In this document: positions 17,677 through 25,638 of the stretch, piece by piece
Layout of the letters: the number at the start of each line of letters is the position of its first letter
Position numbering within the stretch: the stretch's first letter is position 1
Assembly (NCBI RefSeq): GCF_003412465.1
Contig: NZ_QTJV01000021.1
Coordinates: 18,227 to 82,226, forward strand
Source of the DNA: Chitinophaga silvisoli
GTDB taxonomy: Bacteria > Bacteroidota > Bacteroidia > Chitinophagales > Chitinophagaceae
DNA length: 64,000 nucleotides
Direction: 5' to 3'
Notes under the pieces: model-generated
What the model was told of the DNA's origin: nothing
Seen by the model: only the letters and a program-made list of their open reading frames with translations
Database searches by the model: none
Translations under genes and position numbers: made by a program

Positions 17677-18786
17677 ATGAATACTATGAACGTATCAAAT
17701 ATAATGGCATCTATTTCTGCTGGTATTGGACTATTGCTGTTAAGCTCCTGTTCATCGCATGTTAATAGGGATACCAGGACGAGTGAACATGCAGCAATAA
17801 GGGTAAGTGTAACTACTCCTGCCGCTAACGAACAACAGACATTAAACGTCAGCGGCCAGGTTGAAGCTGCAGAATCTGCCAACATCAGTACCAGGATAAT
17901 GGGATTTATTACCAGGATCAATGTAAAAGTGGGAGATAAAGTTAGTAAAGGACAATTGCTGGCAACCATTAGTAACCAGGATATACTTGCAAAAAGAGCC
18001 CAGACCGAAGCAATGATTACAGCAGCGGAAGCAGCTTACAAAAGTGCACAGAAAGACTATGAGCGATTTACAACGCTATACAAACAACAAAGCGCTACTG
18101 CAAAAGAACTGGACAACATTAGCCTGCAATATACCTCTGCCCGATCCAGCCTCGAAAGGGCAAGACAGATGCGAAACGAAGTAAATGCCACGCTGAACTA
18201 TACCAGCCTGACCGCACCATTTGCCGGCGTAATTACCCAAAAGCTGGCGGATGCCGGCAGTATGGCAAATCCAGGAATGCCCATTTTAACCCTTGAACAA
18301 AGTGGTAGCTACCAGGTAAGCGCAGCCGTTCCTGAGAATGCCATTCTCCAAATCCACCAGGGATCAGCTGCTACTATTAATATTAGCGCGGTCAATAAAA
18401 CATTTACAGGAACAATTGCGCAAATTAGCCAGTCATCACAATTTTCCGGCGGACAATATATCATCAAGCTGGATATCCCCGACCAGGAGAAAAAACAATT
18501 GCTTGCGGGGATGTATGCTAATGTTTCCATCCCTATTCAGAAAGCTCCTGCTAATCCGTACAATGACCAGGTACTCGTGCCGCTTTCCTGCATTGAACAT
18601 AAAAATGCATTAACAGGATTATATACTGTGGGGAATAATAACACCGCCCTGTTGCGCTGGGTAAGACTTGGCAAAGTGGAAGGGAACCAGGTAGAAGTAC
18701 TTAGTGGACTTGCAGCACATGAACAGTTTATTGTTCAGGCAGAAGGCCGGTTATTTAATGGTGTGGCTGTTCAAATTAAAAAATAA
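17677..18786 (+). CDS. RND efflux periplasmic adaptor (HlyD/MFP family) lipoprotein
   Basis: 369 residues. The lipobox ends at Cys25 (LLLLSSC), so the adaptor is probably lipid-anchored in the inner membrane. It contains a biotinyl-lipoyl-like domain split around a coiled-coil hairpin (GQVEAAESANISTRIMGFI...VGDKVSKGQLLATI, then LTAPFAGVITQKLADAGSM), a beta-barrel domain and a membrane-proximal domain. It bridges the RND pump at 18791 and the TolC-like channel at 16321. The RND gene starts 4 bp after its stop. Confidence 0.92.
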   Translation: MNTMNVSNIMASISAGIGLLLLSSCSSHVNRDTRTSEHAAIRVSVTTPAANEQQTLNVSGQVEAAESANISTRIMGFITRINVKVGDKVSKGQLLATISNQDILAKRAQTEAMITAAEAAYKSAQKDYERFTTLYKQQSATAKELDNISLQYTSARSSLERARQMRNEVNATLNYTSLTAPFAGVITQKLADAGSMANPGMPILTLEQSGSYQVSAAVPENAILQIHQGSAATINISAVNKTFTGTIAQISQSSQFSGGQYIIKLDIPDQEKKQLLAGMYANVSIPIQKAPANPYNDQVLVPLSCIEHKNALTGLYTVGNNNTALLRWVRLGKVEGNQVEVLSGLAAHEQFIVQAEGRLFNGVAVQIKK

Positions 18787-18790
18787 TAGC

Positions 18791-21700
18791 ATGGAAAAAG
18801 GCTTTTCTGGAAATATAGCAAAGGGATTTATTCAGTCGAAATTGACCATACTGTTGATGATCGCCTTCTTATTGATCGGTGGATTTAGTACATTTTTAAT
18901 ACCCCGTGAAGAAGAACCCCAGATACAGGTACCAATGGCAGATATCTTCATTGGATACCCCGGCGCTTCTCCAAAAGATGTAGAAACAAAGGTGAGCGCT
19001 CCAATAGAAAAAATGATTTCCAACATCAAGGGCGTTGAATATGTTTATTCAACTTCCATGCAGGGGCAGGCGATGGTGATTGTGCAGTTTAATGTAGGGG
19101 AAGATGTAGAACGTTCATTAGTAAAACTATATAGTGAACTAATGAAAAATATGGATAAAATGCCTCAGGGCACTACGCTTCCCTTAATAAAAACCAGGGC
19201 TATAGATGACGTACCTGTATTGGGTTTAACACTTTGGAGCGATAAATACGACGACTACCAGCTTAAACAAATTGGCCAGGAATTGGCCAACGAGGTCAAA
19301 AAAATCAATGATGTATCGGACGTTAACATTATCGGCGGCCGGAACCGGGAAGTGAAAGTAATTCCTGATAAGAACCGCATGGCGGAATACCATGTAGACT
19401 TCCTGTCTCTTAGTAAACAGATACAGGGCAGTAACATACAATTACCTGGCGGTATACTCCTGCAAAAAGATACCGCATTTTCTGTTGAAACCGGGAACTT
19501 CCTGACATCTTCTGATGATGTGGGAAACCTGGTGATTGGTATCAATAATCAACAACCCGTTTACCTGAGACAAGTGGCAGCTGTCACTGAAGGGGCAGAA
19601 ACGCCGAAGCAGTATGTCTTGTTCGGGTATGGGAAAGCGGATCCCGGACTGGCGAATGGTTTCAACTCCAATTATCCCGCTGTCACACTTTCTGTTGCCA
19701 AGAAAAAAGGAGCGGATGCCATGCAATTATCGGGGCAGATCCTCAGCAAGATAGGAAATATTAAAAAGCAGCTCCTGCCAGACGATGTGCACCTGACTGT
19801 CACCCGTAATTATGGAGAAAGCGCGTCGGATAAAGTTAGTGAATTGCTGTTGCACCTGTTTATTGCCATCGTAGTGGTAACAGTATTTGTGATGCTTGCC
19901 ATGGGATGGCGGGGAGGCTTGGTCGTGTTCTTGTCAGTGCCTGTAACTTTTGCGCTTACATTGTTCGCGTATTATTTTATGCACTATACGCTTAATCGTA
20001 TCACGCTGTTTGCCCTGGTATTTATAACCGGTATTGTGGTGGATGATTCCATTATCATTGCTGAAAACATGCACCGCCATTTTAAAATGAGGAGACTTCC
20101 TCCTCTCCAGGCAGCTATTTATGCCATTAATGAAGTAGGTAACCCGACCATCCTGGCCACTTTTACGGTGATCGCGGCCGTATTGCCTATGGCCTTTGTC
20201 TCAGGTATGATGGGGCCTTATATGAGCCCCATGCCTATTGGCGCATCAATTGCGATGATACTGTCCCTGATCGTTGCATTGACTTTAACTCCTTACCTGG
20301 GTTATATATTCCTGCGTGAAAAAGAAAAACACGGTATAGTATCTGAAGAAGGGGAACCTACAATACTGGAAGATACCCGCATCTATAAGATATACAGCTT
20401 GTTCATGCAGCCCCTATTGGAAACGCGCTGGAAACGCTGGACATTCATCCTGAGTATTGTCTTTATCCTGCTGGCTTCTTTATCTATGTTCTATACTAAA
20501 TCTGTAGCAGTTAAGATGCTGCCTTTTGATAATAAAAACGAGTTCCAGGTAGTCATTGACATGCCAGAGGGCACTACATTAGAGAAAACACAGGCAGCAG
20601 CAAAGGACATTGCCATCTATATTGCACAACAACCTTTGGTAAGCAACTATCAAACCTATATCGGCACCTCAGCCCCCATCAGTTTTAATGGCCTGGTCAG
20701 ACACTATGATCTGCGCAGGGGAGAAAATGTTGCAGATATCCAGGTGAACCTGATAGATAAAAAGGACCGTAATATTCAAAGTCATGACATTGCCAAAGGC
20801 ATGCGTAGTGCAATACAATCAATAGCGCAAAAATATAACGCAAATGCCAAAATAGTAGAGGTACCTCCAGGTCCTCCTGTGCAATCTACATTGGTTGCCG
20901 AAATCTATGGCCCCGACTACAATGAGCAGATCAGAATGGGCCAACAGGTAAAGGAGCTGCTGGAAAAAACCGGGAATGTTGTAGATGTGGACTGGATGAC
21001 GGAAGCAGACCAGCCGGAATATCACATTGAAGTGGATAAAGAAAAAGCAATGCGTTATGGCATAGCATCCTCACAGGTGGTAGAGACGATTCATGCGGCA
21101 TTGTCCGGTATGCAGGCTGGTTATATTTTTCAACCGTCAGCTTACGAACAGACCATCATAAAGCTTCAACTGGATGATGCCGACAAAAGCCGTATAGACG
21201 ACGTACTGGACCTGAAAATGTTGAATATGCAGGGGAATACAGTACCTATAGGCGACCTGGTACACATAACCCGGCAGCTCAAGCCTAAAAGTATCTACCG
21301 CAAAAACCAAAAAGAGCTGGTGTATGTATTGGCTGATATGGCAGGAGAACTGGAGAGCCCTTCTTATGCCATATCAGATGTATCCGGAAAATTAAAAAGC
21401 ATCAAAGTACCCGATGGTTATTCACTGAAAGAAGAATATACACACCAGCCTGAGCTTGAAGATAATTATAGCCTCAAATGGGATGGCGAATGGCAAATCA
21501 CGTTTGAGGTATTCAGGGATCTCGGGATTGCTTTCGCCGTAGTAATAATCATGATTTATATCCTGATTGTAGGCTGGTTTCAGAATTTCACTGTTCCCCT
21601 GATAATGCTGGCGGCCATCCCCTTGTCATTAATTGGAATCGTATTAGGGCATTGGATGTTGCATGCCTATTTTACGGCCACTTCTATGATCGGTTTCATT

Positions 21701-22006
21701 GCACTGGCAGGGGTTATGGTAAGAAATTCGATACTGCTGATAGATTTTGTCAATATAAGATTGAGAGAGGGTATTCCCTTAAAACAGGCGATTATAGAAG
21801 CAGGAGCCGTGCGGACAACCCCTATTCTTCTCACAGCAGGTGCTGTAGCACTGGGAGCCGTTATTATTTTATTTGACCCGATTTTCCAGGGATTGGCCAT
21901 ATCGCTGATGGGTGGAACTGTTACCTCTACTTTCCTGACATTGATTGTGGTACCACTTCTATACTTCAAAATGATGCGTAAAAAATCATTAAAATCTGAT
22001 TTATGA
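18791..22006 (+). CDS. RND-family efflux permease (HAE-like)
   Basis: 1071 residues from the ATG at 18791 (MEKGFSGNIAKGF); longer readings start inside the adaptor gene and are not credible. It has 12 predicted transmembrane helices in two halves with large periplasmic loops, the EEEPQIQVPMADIFIGYPGAS porter start and the TM4 proton-relay motif GIVVDDSIIIAEN, which is of the drug/HAE type rather than the heavy-metal type. Similar pumps in other bacteria sit beside DUF2892 and rhodanese genes, as here. The substrate is unknown; the context suggests a toxic sulfur or redox compound. The stop codon overlaps the ATG of the next short ORF (ATGA). Confidence 0.92.
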   Translation: MEKGFSGNIAKGFIQSKLTILLMIAFLLIGGFSTFLIPREEEPQIQVPMADIFIGYPGASPKDVETKVSAPIEKMISNIKGVEYVYSTSMQGQAMVIVQFNVGEDVERSLVKLYSELMKNMDKMPQGTTLPLIKTRAIDDVPVLGLTLWSDKYDDYQLKQIGQELANEVKKINDVSDVNIIGGRNREVKVIPDKNRMAEYHVDFLSLSKQIQGSNIQLPGGILLQKDTAFSVETGNFLTSSDDVGNLVIGINNQQPVYLRQVAAVTEGAETPKQYVLFGYGKADPGLANGFNSNYPAVTLSVAKKKGADAMQLSGQILSKIGNIKKQLLPDDVHLTVTRNYGESASDKVSELLLHLFIAIVVVTVFVMLAMGWRGGLVVFLSVPVTFALTLFAYYFMHYTLNRITLFALVFITGIVVDDSIIIAENMHRHFKMRRLPPLQAAIYAINEVGNPTILATFTVIAAVLPMAFVSGMMGPYMSPMPIGASIAMILSLIVALTLTPYLGYIFLREKEKHGIVSEEGEPTILEDTRIYKIYSLFMQPLLETRWKRWTFILSIVFILLASLSMFYTKSVAVKMLPFDNKNEFQVVIDMPEGTTLEKTQAAAKDIAIYIAQQPLVSNYQTYIGTSAPISFNGLVRHYDLRRGENVADIQVNLIDKKDRNIQSHDIAKGMRSAIQSIAQKYNANAKIVEVPPGPPVQSTLVAEIYGPDYNEQIRMGQQVKELLEKTGNVVDVDWMTEADQPEYHIEVDKEKAMRYGIASSQVVETIHAALSGMQAGYIFQPSAYEQTIIKLQLDDADKSRIDDVLDLKMLNMQGNTVPIGDLVHITRQLKPKSIYRKNQKELVYVLADMAGELESPSYAISDVSGKLKSIKVPDGYSLKEEYTHQPELEDNYSLKWDGEWQITFEVFRDLGIAFAVVIIMIYILIVGWFQNFTVPLIMLAAIPLSLIGIVLGHWMLHAYFTATSMIGFIALAGVMVRNSILLIDFVNIRLREGIPLKQAIIEAGAVRTTPILLTAGAVALGAVIILFDPIFQGLAISLMGGTVTSTFLTLIVVPLLYFKMMRKKSLKSDL

Positions 22007-22143
22007 AATTAATTGTGATCAACTGTTTAAGGGAGTACCTGGAAGAAATCTCCGGCATATTTAAACAGGTAAATATCAACGTCTTTAGTACCTGCGGGTC
22101 TCACGGTAAGATTTCCTATCCGCGTCTTTGTACTGCCGGTTGA
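22003..22143 (+). CDS. Very short ORF coupled to the RND gene (possibly truncated DUF3240-like protein)
   Basis: 46 codons starting at an ATGA that overlaps the RND stop, so translation would be coupled. The product begins MKLIVINCLREYLEEISGIF and continues KQVNINVFSTCGSHGK, which looks like the beta-alpha-beta start of the small PII-like/DUF3240-type proteins often encoded after RND genes. Those are about 100 residues; here the frame ends early after a Cys-containing segment. I found no continuation in another frame. It is either a truncated remnant or a natural mini-protein. Confidence 0.5.
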   Translation: MKLIVINCLREYLEEISGIFKQVNINVFSTCGSHGKISYPRLCTAG

Positions 22144-22171
22144 AAAATCTTTATAACTAAACCAATAAAAA

Positions 22172-22357
22172 ATGAAAGAAAGAATAGTTCGTGCCTTTGC
22201 CGGCATATTAGTCATTGTAAGTTTAATATTAGGCTATACTATCCATATTCACTGGCTTTGGCTGGGAGCGTTTGTCGGTATCAACCTGTTACAATCTGCA
22301 TTTACAGGTTTTTGCCCACTGGAGATATTATTGAAAAAATCCGGTATAAAAAATTAA
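22172..22357 (+). CDS. DUF2892-type small inner-membrane protein
   Basis: 61 residues: MKERIVRAFAGILVIVSLIL starts the first membrane helix, and a second hydrophobic segment leads to the FTGFCPLEILLKKSGI ending, which matches the TGFCPxxxLL signature of DUF2892/YgaP transmembrane proteins. These often occur fused to or beside rhodanese domains and are linked to sulfur transfer or thiosulfate/cyanide metabolism. Here the rhodanese gene follows 70 bp later with its own operator-like box in between. Cys52 in the FCP motif may take part in sulfur handling (inference). Confidence 0.8.
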   Translation: MKERIVRAFAGILVIVSLILGYTIHIHWLWLGAFVGINLLQSAFTGFCPLEILLKKSGIKN

Positions 22358-22369
22358 CAATCACTGAGT

Positions 22370-22383
22370 GTAACATTTATTAC
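22370..22383. promoter_or_regulatory. Crp/Fnr-type palindrome, box 3
   Basis: GTAACATTTATTAC matches boxes 1 and 2 at 9 of the 10 half-site bases, 44 bp upstream of the rhodanese ATG. No good -7 element is visible at the expected distance, so it may act as a repressor site or as part of a weak promoter. Confidence 0.6.
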
Positions 22384-22427
22384 CGTATAGACAGGTATTG
22401 ACAGTCATCCATAAAAATTATCAAATT

Positions 22428-22742
22428 ATGAATATTTTCAAACAATTATTCGGCGGTTCTCCAGCTATTGACCTGGAAAGTGTCATTAAAGAAGGAGCAT
22501 TCCTGGTAGATGTACGTACCACACAGGAGTTTGCAGGCGGCCACGTTCACGGATCTGTAAACATCCCCCTCAACCAGCTTGCTTCACAAATTTCCAGGTT
22601 TTCAGGTAAACAGCACATCATCGTATTTTGCCAGAGCGGCGGCAGAAGCAGGCAGGCAAAGTCTATCCTGGAGGCAAAAGGCATTACCAATGTAATTGAT
22701 GGCGGGGCCTGGACGCATGTAGCGAAGTATAGTAAAGTCTAA
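22428..22742 (+). CDS. Single-domain rhodanese (sulfurtransferase)
   Basis: 104 residues from the ATG at 22428; the longer reading from a TTG at 22398 is unlikely. The fold markers are all present: FLVDVRTTQEFAGGHVHGSVNIPL (25-48), the active-site loop with Cys68 (FCQSGGRSRQA) and the closing GGAWTHV. Such proteins move sulfane sulfur through a Cys persulfide. There is no signal peptide, so it acts in the cytoplasm. Its place between the DUF2892 protein and a Crp/Fnr regulator supports a role in persulfide or thiosulfate handling. Confidence 0.92.
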   Translation: MNIFKQLFGGSPAIDLESVIKEGAFLVDVRTTQEFAGGHVHGSVNIPLNQLASQISRFSGKQHIIVFCQSGGRSRQAKSILEAKGITNVIDGGAWTHVAKYSKV

Positions 22743-22821
22743 TAAAAACGAATAAGGCAAAGTCAGGGGTTGGTTCGAAGAAGTCCGGCGTTTGGATCTT
22801 ACTAATTACTAAATTAGCAGT

Positions 22822-23442
22822 ATGAATACGCCTGAGAATTTAAATTCCCTGTTTGAACCAGCCTTAATGGAAGAGATTGAGGCATCCGGTGAATTGCGGT
22901 CGTTTAAAGACGGAGAAATCGTTATTGATTACGGTAAATATATCCGTATGATGCCACTGGTAATCAAAGGATCATTAAAGGTGTTAAAAAGAGACGAAAA
23001 CGGTAATGAGATATTATTGTATTATCTCTCCAGCAATGAGACCTGCTCAATGGCATATAGCTGCTGCCTGGAAGAGAAAAAAAGCGAAATAAAGGCAATT
23101 GCCGAAGGTGATCTTGAGATCATTGCCATTCCACATCATAAACTCGATGAATGGCTGATTAAATATCCAGGTTGGAAGAAATTTATTTTGCGAAGCTTTA
23201 ATGATCGCTTCTATGAGCTTTTAAAATCTATTGAAAGCATTGCGTTCCTCAATTTAGATGAACGGCTGCTTGCATATTTAAAAGAAAAAAGCCGTCTCTC
23301 AGGTTCAAACGTTATCAAAGCATCACACAACCAGATAGCCGAAGATCTGGCGACCTCCAGGGTAGTAATTTCCAGATTGCTAAAAATAATGGAGAATAAG
23401 GGCCGGATATTATTATATCGAAATGAAATAAAGCTATTATAG
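22822..23442 (+). CDS. Crp/Fnr-family regulator with Cys cluster
   Basis: 206 residues: an N-terminal cyclic-nucleotide-type beta-roll (about 15-120), dimer helix and a C-terminal winged HTH (about 150-206, ASHNQIAEDLATSRVVISRLLKIMENKG). The segment where true CRP proteins bind cAMP reads SSNETCSMAYSCCLEEKKSE, with Cys75, Cys81 and Cys82 and no GEL/RSA cAMP signature, so a thiol, persulfide or metal-based signal is more likely than cAMP. It closes the efflux/rhodanese island and is the obvious reader of the three GTAAC-N4-GTTAC boxes (inference). Confidence 0.88.
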   Translation: MNTPENLNSLFEPALMEEIEASGELRSFKDGEIVIDYGKYIRMMPLVIKGSLKVLKRDENGNEILLYYLSSNETCSMAYSCCLEEKKSEIKAIAEGDLEIIAIPHHKLDEWLIKYPGWKKFILRSFNDRFYELLKSIESIAFLNLDERLLAYLKEKSRLSGSNVIKASHNQIAEDLATSRVVISRLLKIMENKGRILLYRNEIKLL

Positions 23443-23476
23443 CATTGTAAAACACAGATGCGATAACAAAACAAAA

Positions 23477-23580
23477 GCGGGTGTATCAGCAGTAATATTC
23501 TCCGGATTTGCATATCCGGGATGGTGGGAATTCCATATATGTAGTGCTCAATGCATTCAATTTACTTTTGATACACCCAC
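23477..23580. repeat. 104-bp element with 12-bp terminal inverted repeats
   Basis: GCGGGTGTATCA (23477-23488) and TGATACACCCAC (23569-23580) are inverted repeats matching at 11 of 12 positions. They enclose 80 bp that includes a smaller hairpin (CCGGAT/ATCCGG, about 23502-23519). It lies between the convergent Crp/Fnr and protease genes. Shape and size fit a MITE-like relic of an insertion sequence or an elaborate shared terminator. No clear target-site duplication is visible. Confidence 0.5.
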
Positions 23581-23594
23581 TTAATTATTAAAAA

Positions 23595-24494
23595 CTATTT
23601 CCGGATCAGTTTCCAAAGTGATTCGACAGGTACTGTGTTCTTTAGCACCATCTGCACACCAGCATCTATATTAGTATGTAAAAACATACGTGTATTTGCG
23701 ACCGTACCCACCACGTTACCGTAAATATCCATTACGGGGCCACCGCTGGAACCTGTTGCATAATCAGCCGATACAGACATCATTTCCCGGAAGAATTTGT
23801 TCTCTCCTTCTCCTGCCTCTTCCATATACCTATTATTCACATTTCCCTGGGAAAAGTAATAATGGATTCCTTTGGGATGACCAAGTATATAGATCTTATC
23901 ACCAATGGCAGCTGAATCTGCCAGCGCAAAAGCGGGTAAGACATCACCATGTGTCTCCAATTGAAGAATGGCAAGGTCCATTTTTTTAGACGATGCGAGA
24001 ACAGCCTTGACTGCATAGGTGCGGCCATCTGCCATACGGACTACAAATCCTTTTGGCTTATTGCCGTCTTTCATAAATGCATAGGTGGCTGTGACATGGT
24101 AGTTAGTGACAATGATACCTTTCGGATCGATTACATAACCTGTAGATTCGCTCAAATGTACATTTGAGCACCTTGGACATAGATACGCTACACCGGTGAT
24201 CACTGTAGCACTCTTAGCTTTCTCATACACCCCATGGCCCGTCAGTTCCTTCGAAGCCGGCTTTGCCAGATCAAGGGTGACACCACTCCGTTCTGCGACC
24301 AATGCCTTTTGTACTTCTTCTGCGCTAATGATTTCCCCTTTTGCAGATAAGGAATCAAAAGAATGTAAGAAGTCGGCAGCTATCTTTGCATCGTCCGTAA
24401 ACCCCTGTCCAACTGCTATACCAGCTATGAACAGAACATTTACTGACAATAATACTATTAATCTGATCGTATATCCTTTTGAAAAAAAACTCAT
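23595..24494 (-). CDS. Trypsin-like (S1 family) serine protease, exported
   Basis: 299 residues with an N-terminal signal or anchor (about 8-29, ending AVGQ). The catalytic triad is readable: His133 (IVTNYHV), Asp173 (KKMDLAILQ) and Ser250 (ATGSSGGPV). A helical N-terminal part (30-100) is followed by a CPRC motif (Cys106, Cys109) directly before the protease core. There is no PDZ domain, so it is not a full DegP. It stands 40 bp downstream of a thioredoxin gene in the ECF-controlled locus, suggesting a shared periplasmic task. The CPRC pair could bind zinc or form a disulfide. Confidence 0.88.
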   Translation of the reverse strand: MSFFSKGYTIRLIVLLSVNVLFIAGIAVGQGFTDDAKIAADFLHSFDSLSAKGEIISAEEVQKALVAERSGVTLDLAKPASKELTGHGVYEKAKSATVITGVAYLCPRCSNVHLSESTGYVIDPKGIIVTNYHVTATYAFMKDGNKPKGFVVRMADGRTYAVKAVLASSKKMDLAILQLETHGDVLPAFALADSAAIGDKIYILGHPKGIHYYFSQGNVNNRYMEEAGEGENKFFREMMSVSADYATGSSGGPVMDIYGNVVGTVANTRMFLHTNIDAGVQMVLKNTVPVESLWKLIRK

Positions 24495-24534
24495 TTTTCT
24501 GTTATTTAAAGTATAGACAACCGGGTATCGTCAT

Positions 24535-25626
24535 TTATCTTGAGAGAGCGTCTAACTGACCCTGGCTGTACTTTGCCTGTCTTTCGAAATTCTTTTTCTC
24601 CAACTGGAAATATTCCTTGATGGCGGCTTTCTGGGCATCTGTAGCATTATGTACTTTACTTGCCAGAATACCATCCAGTATGCCCTTAAAGACATCATTA
24701 TCCGGCATACTGTTAATATACCGTTTGTAGTAATTAATCATTCCATCCAGGTCCTTATTCACCACATACAAAGCAACCCTGCACATGTGCAACTCAGGAG
24801 TCGGCTCCATCTTTAACAATGAAATGGTATACGCGATATCTTCCACCTGCTGAGGGGTATAAAATACATTATACCTTGCACCGGTTTCATTTGCGATCAG
24901 GTACATATGCTTGCGAACCTTATCGAAGATGATACGGTTAGCCACCTCTGTACCAATTGCCTGATCAATACGTCTTTTGTCCAGCATCAGTTTCCTGAAA
25001 AAAGGGCTGCCGAAATCAGCTGTTTCCAATGCCATCTTCAGGTAGTCTCCACTGAACCGCTCATAATCCATCGCCTTGTCGAAGACTTCACTCAACACAG
25101 GAGACGGATCTCTCGCATTCTCATACAGCGCCTGGGCATAAGGCAATGCAGTCGTCATATTCTTTTCCTTCTCATAAGCCGCCTTTAAACCAGCCAATGA
25201 ATTATTAGGATTCAAAGCCACCTTCACCTTTTCAATAAACTCCTCTGCAACCGCTTTTCCTACCACCCTGTTGATCTCTTCTCCCTTTGCATTCAGGATC
25301 AGGAATGTGGGAAATATTTTAACATCATATTTCTTTCCGATATCAATGCCTTCTCCTTTCTCTATGTCGAACTTGACAGAAACGAATTTCGGATTGAAAA
25401 AGTCACCTGATACTTTTTTAGGAAATTCCTGTTTGGCCATTTCAATACAAGGGCCACACCAGCTGGTATAACAATCAACGAAGATCAGTTTTGGTGATGC
25501 GGGATCAGCAGCTTTCGCCATTGCTTCTTTCAATGTCAGCTGCTGGAAAATTATGCCCTGTGCAATAGTGTTTTGTTTACACAAAACGCCTATTGCCAGG
25601 AATATCGAAACAATGAATACTCTCAT
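24535..25626 (-). CDS. Exported thioredoxin-fold protein with helical C-terminal domain
   Basis: 363 residues with a signal peptide (about 1-23). The thioredoxin domain occupies about 25-140 with the active site CGPC (Cys57, Cys60) in FVDCYTSWCGPCIEMAK and the cis-Pro loop KIFPTFLILN. The rest (150-363) is helical, probably TPR-like. It likely reduces or rearranges disulfides in the periplasm. It follows the TlpA-type gene by 12 bp, so the two redox proteins are made together. Confidence 0.9.
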   Translation of the reverse strand: MRVFIVSIFLAIGVLCKQNTIAQGIIFQQLTLKEAMAKAADPASPKLIFVDCYTSWCGPCIEMAKQEFPKKVSGDFFNPKFVSVKFDIEKGEGIDIGKKYDVKIFPTFLILNAKGEEINRVVGKAVAEEFIEKVKVALNPNNSLAGLKAAYEKEKNMTTALPYAQALYENARDPSPVLSEVFDKAMDYERFSGDYLKMALETADFGSPFFRKLMLDKRRIDQAIGTEVANRIIFDKVRKHMYLIANETGARYNVFYTPQQVEDIAYTISLLKMEPTPELHMCRVALYVVNKDLDGMINYYKRYINSMPDNDVFKGILDGILASKVHNATDAQKAAIKEYFQLEKKNFERQAKYSQGQLDALSR

Positions 25627-25638
25627 TTATTCTACGTG

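Noticed and set aside
22105..22119. GTAAGATTTCCTATC as a fourth Crp/Fnr box upstream of the DUF2892 gene
   Set aside because: Only one half-site is partly conserved and the second does not match; the other three boxes match much better.
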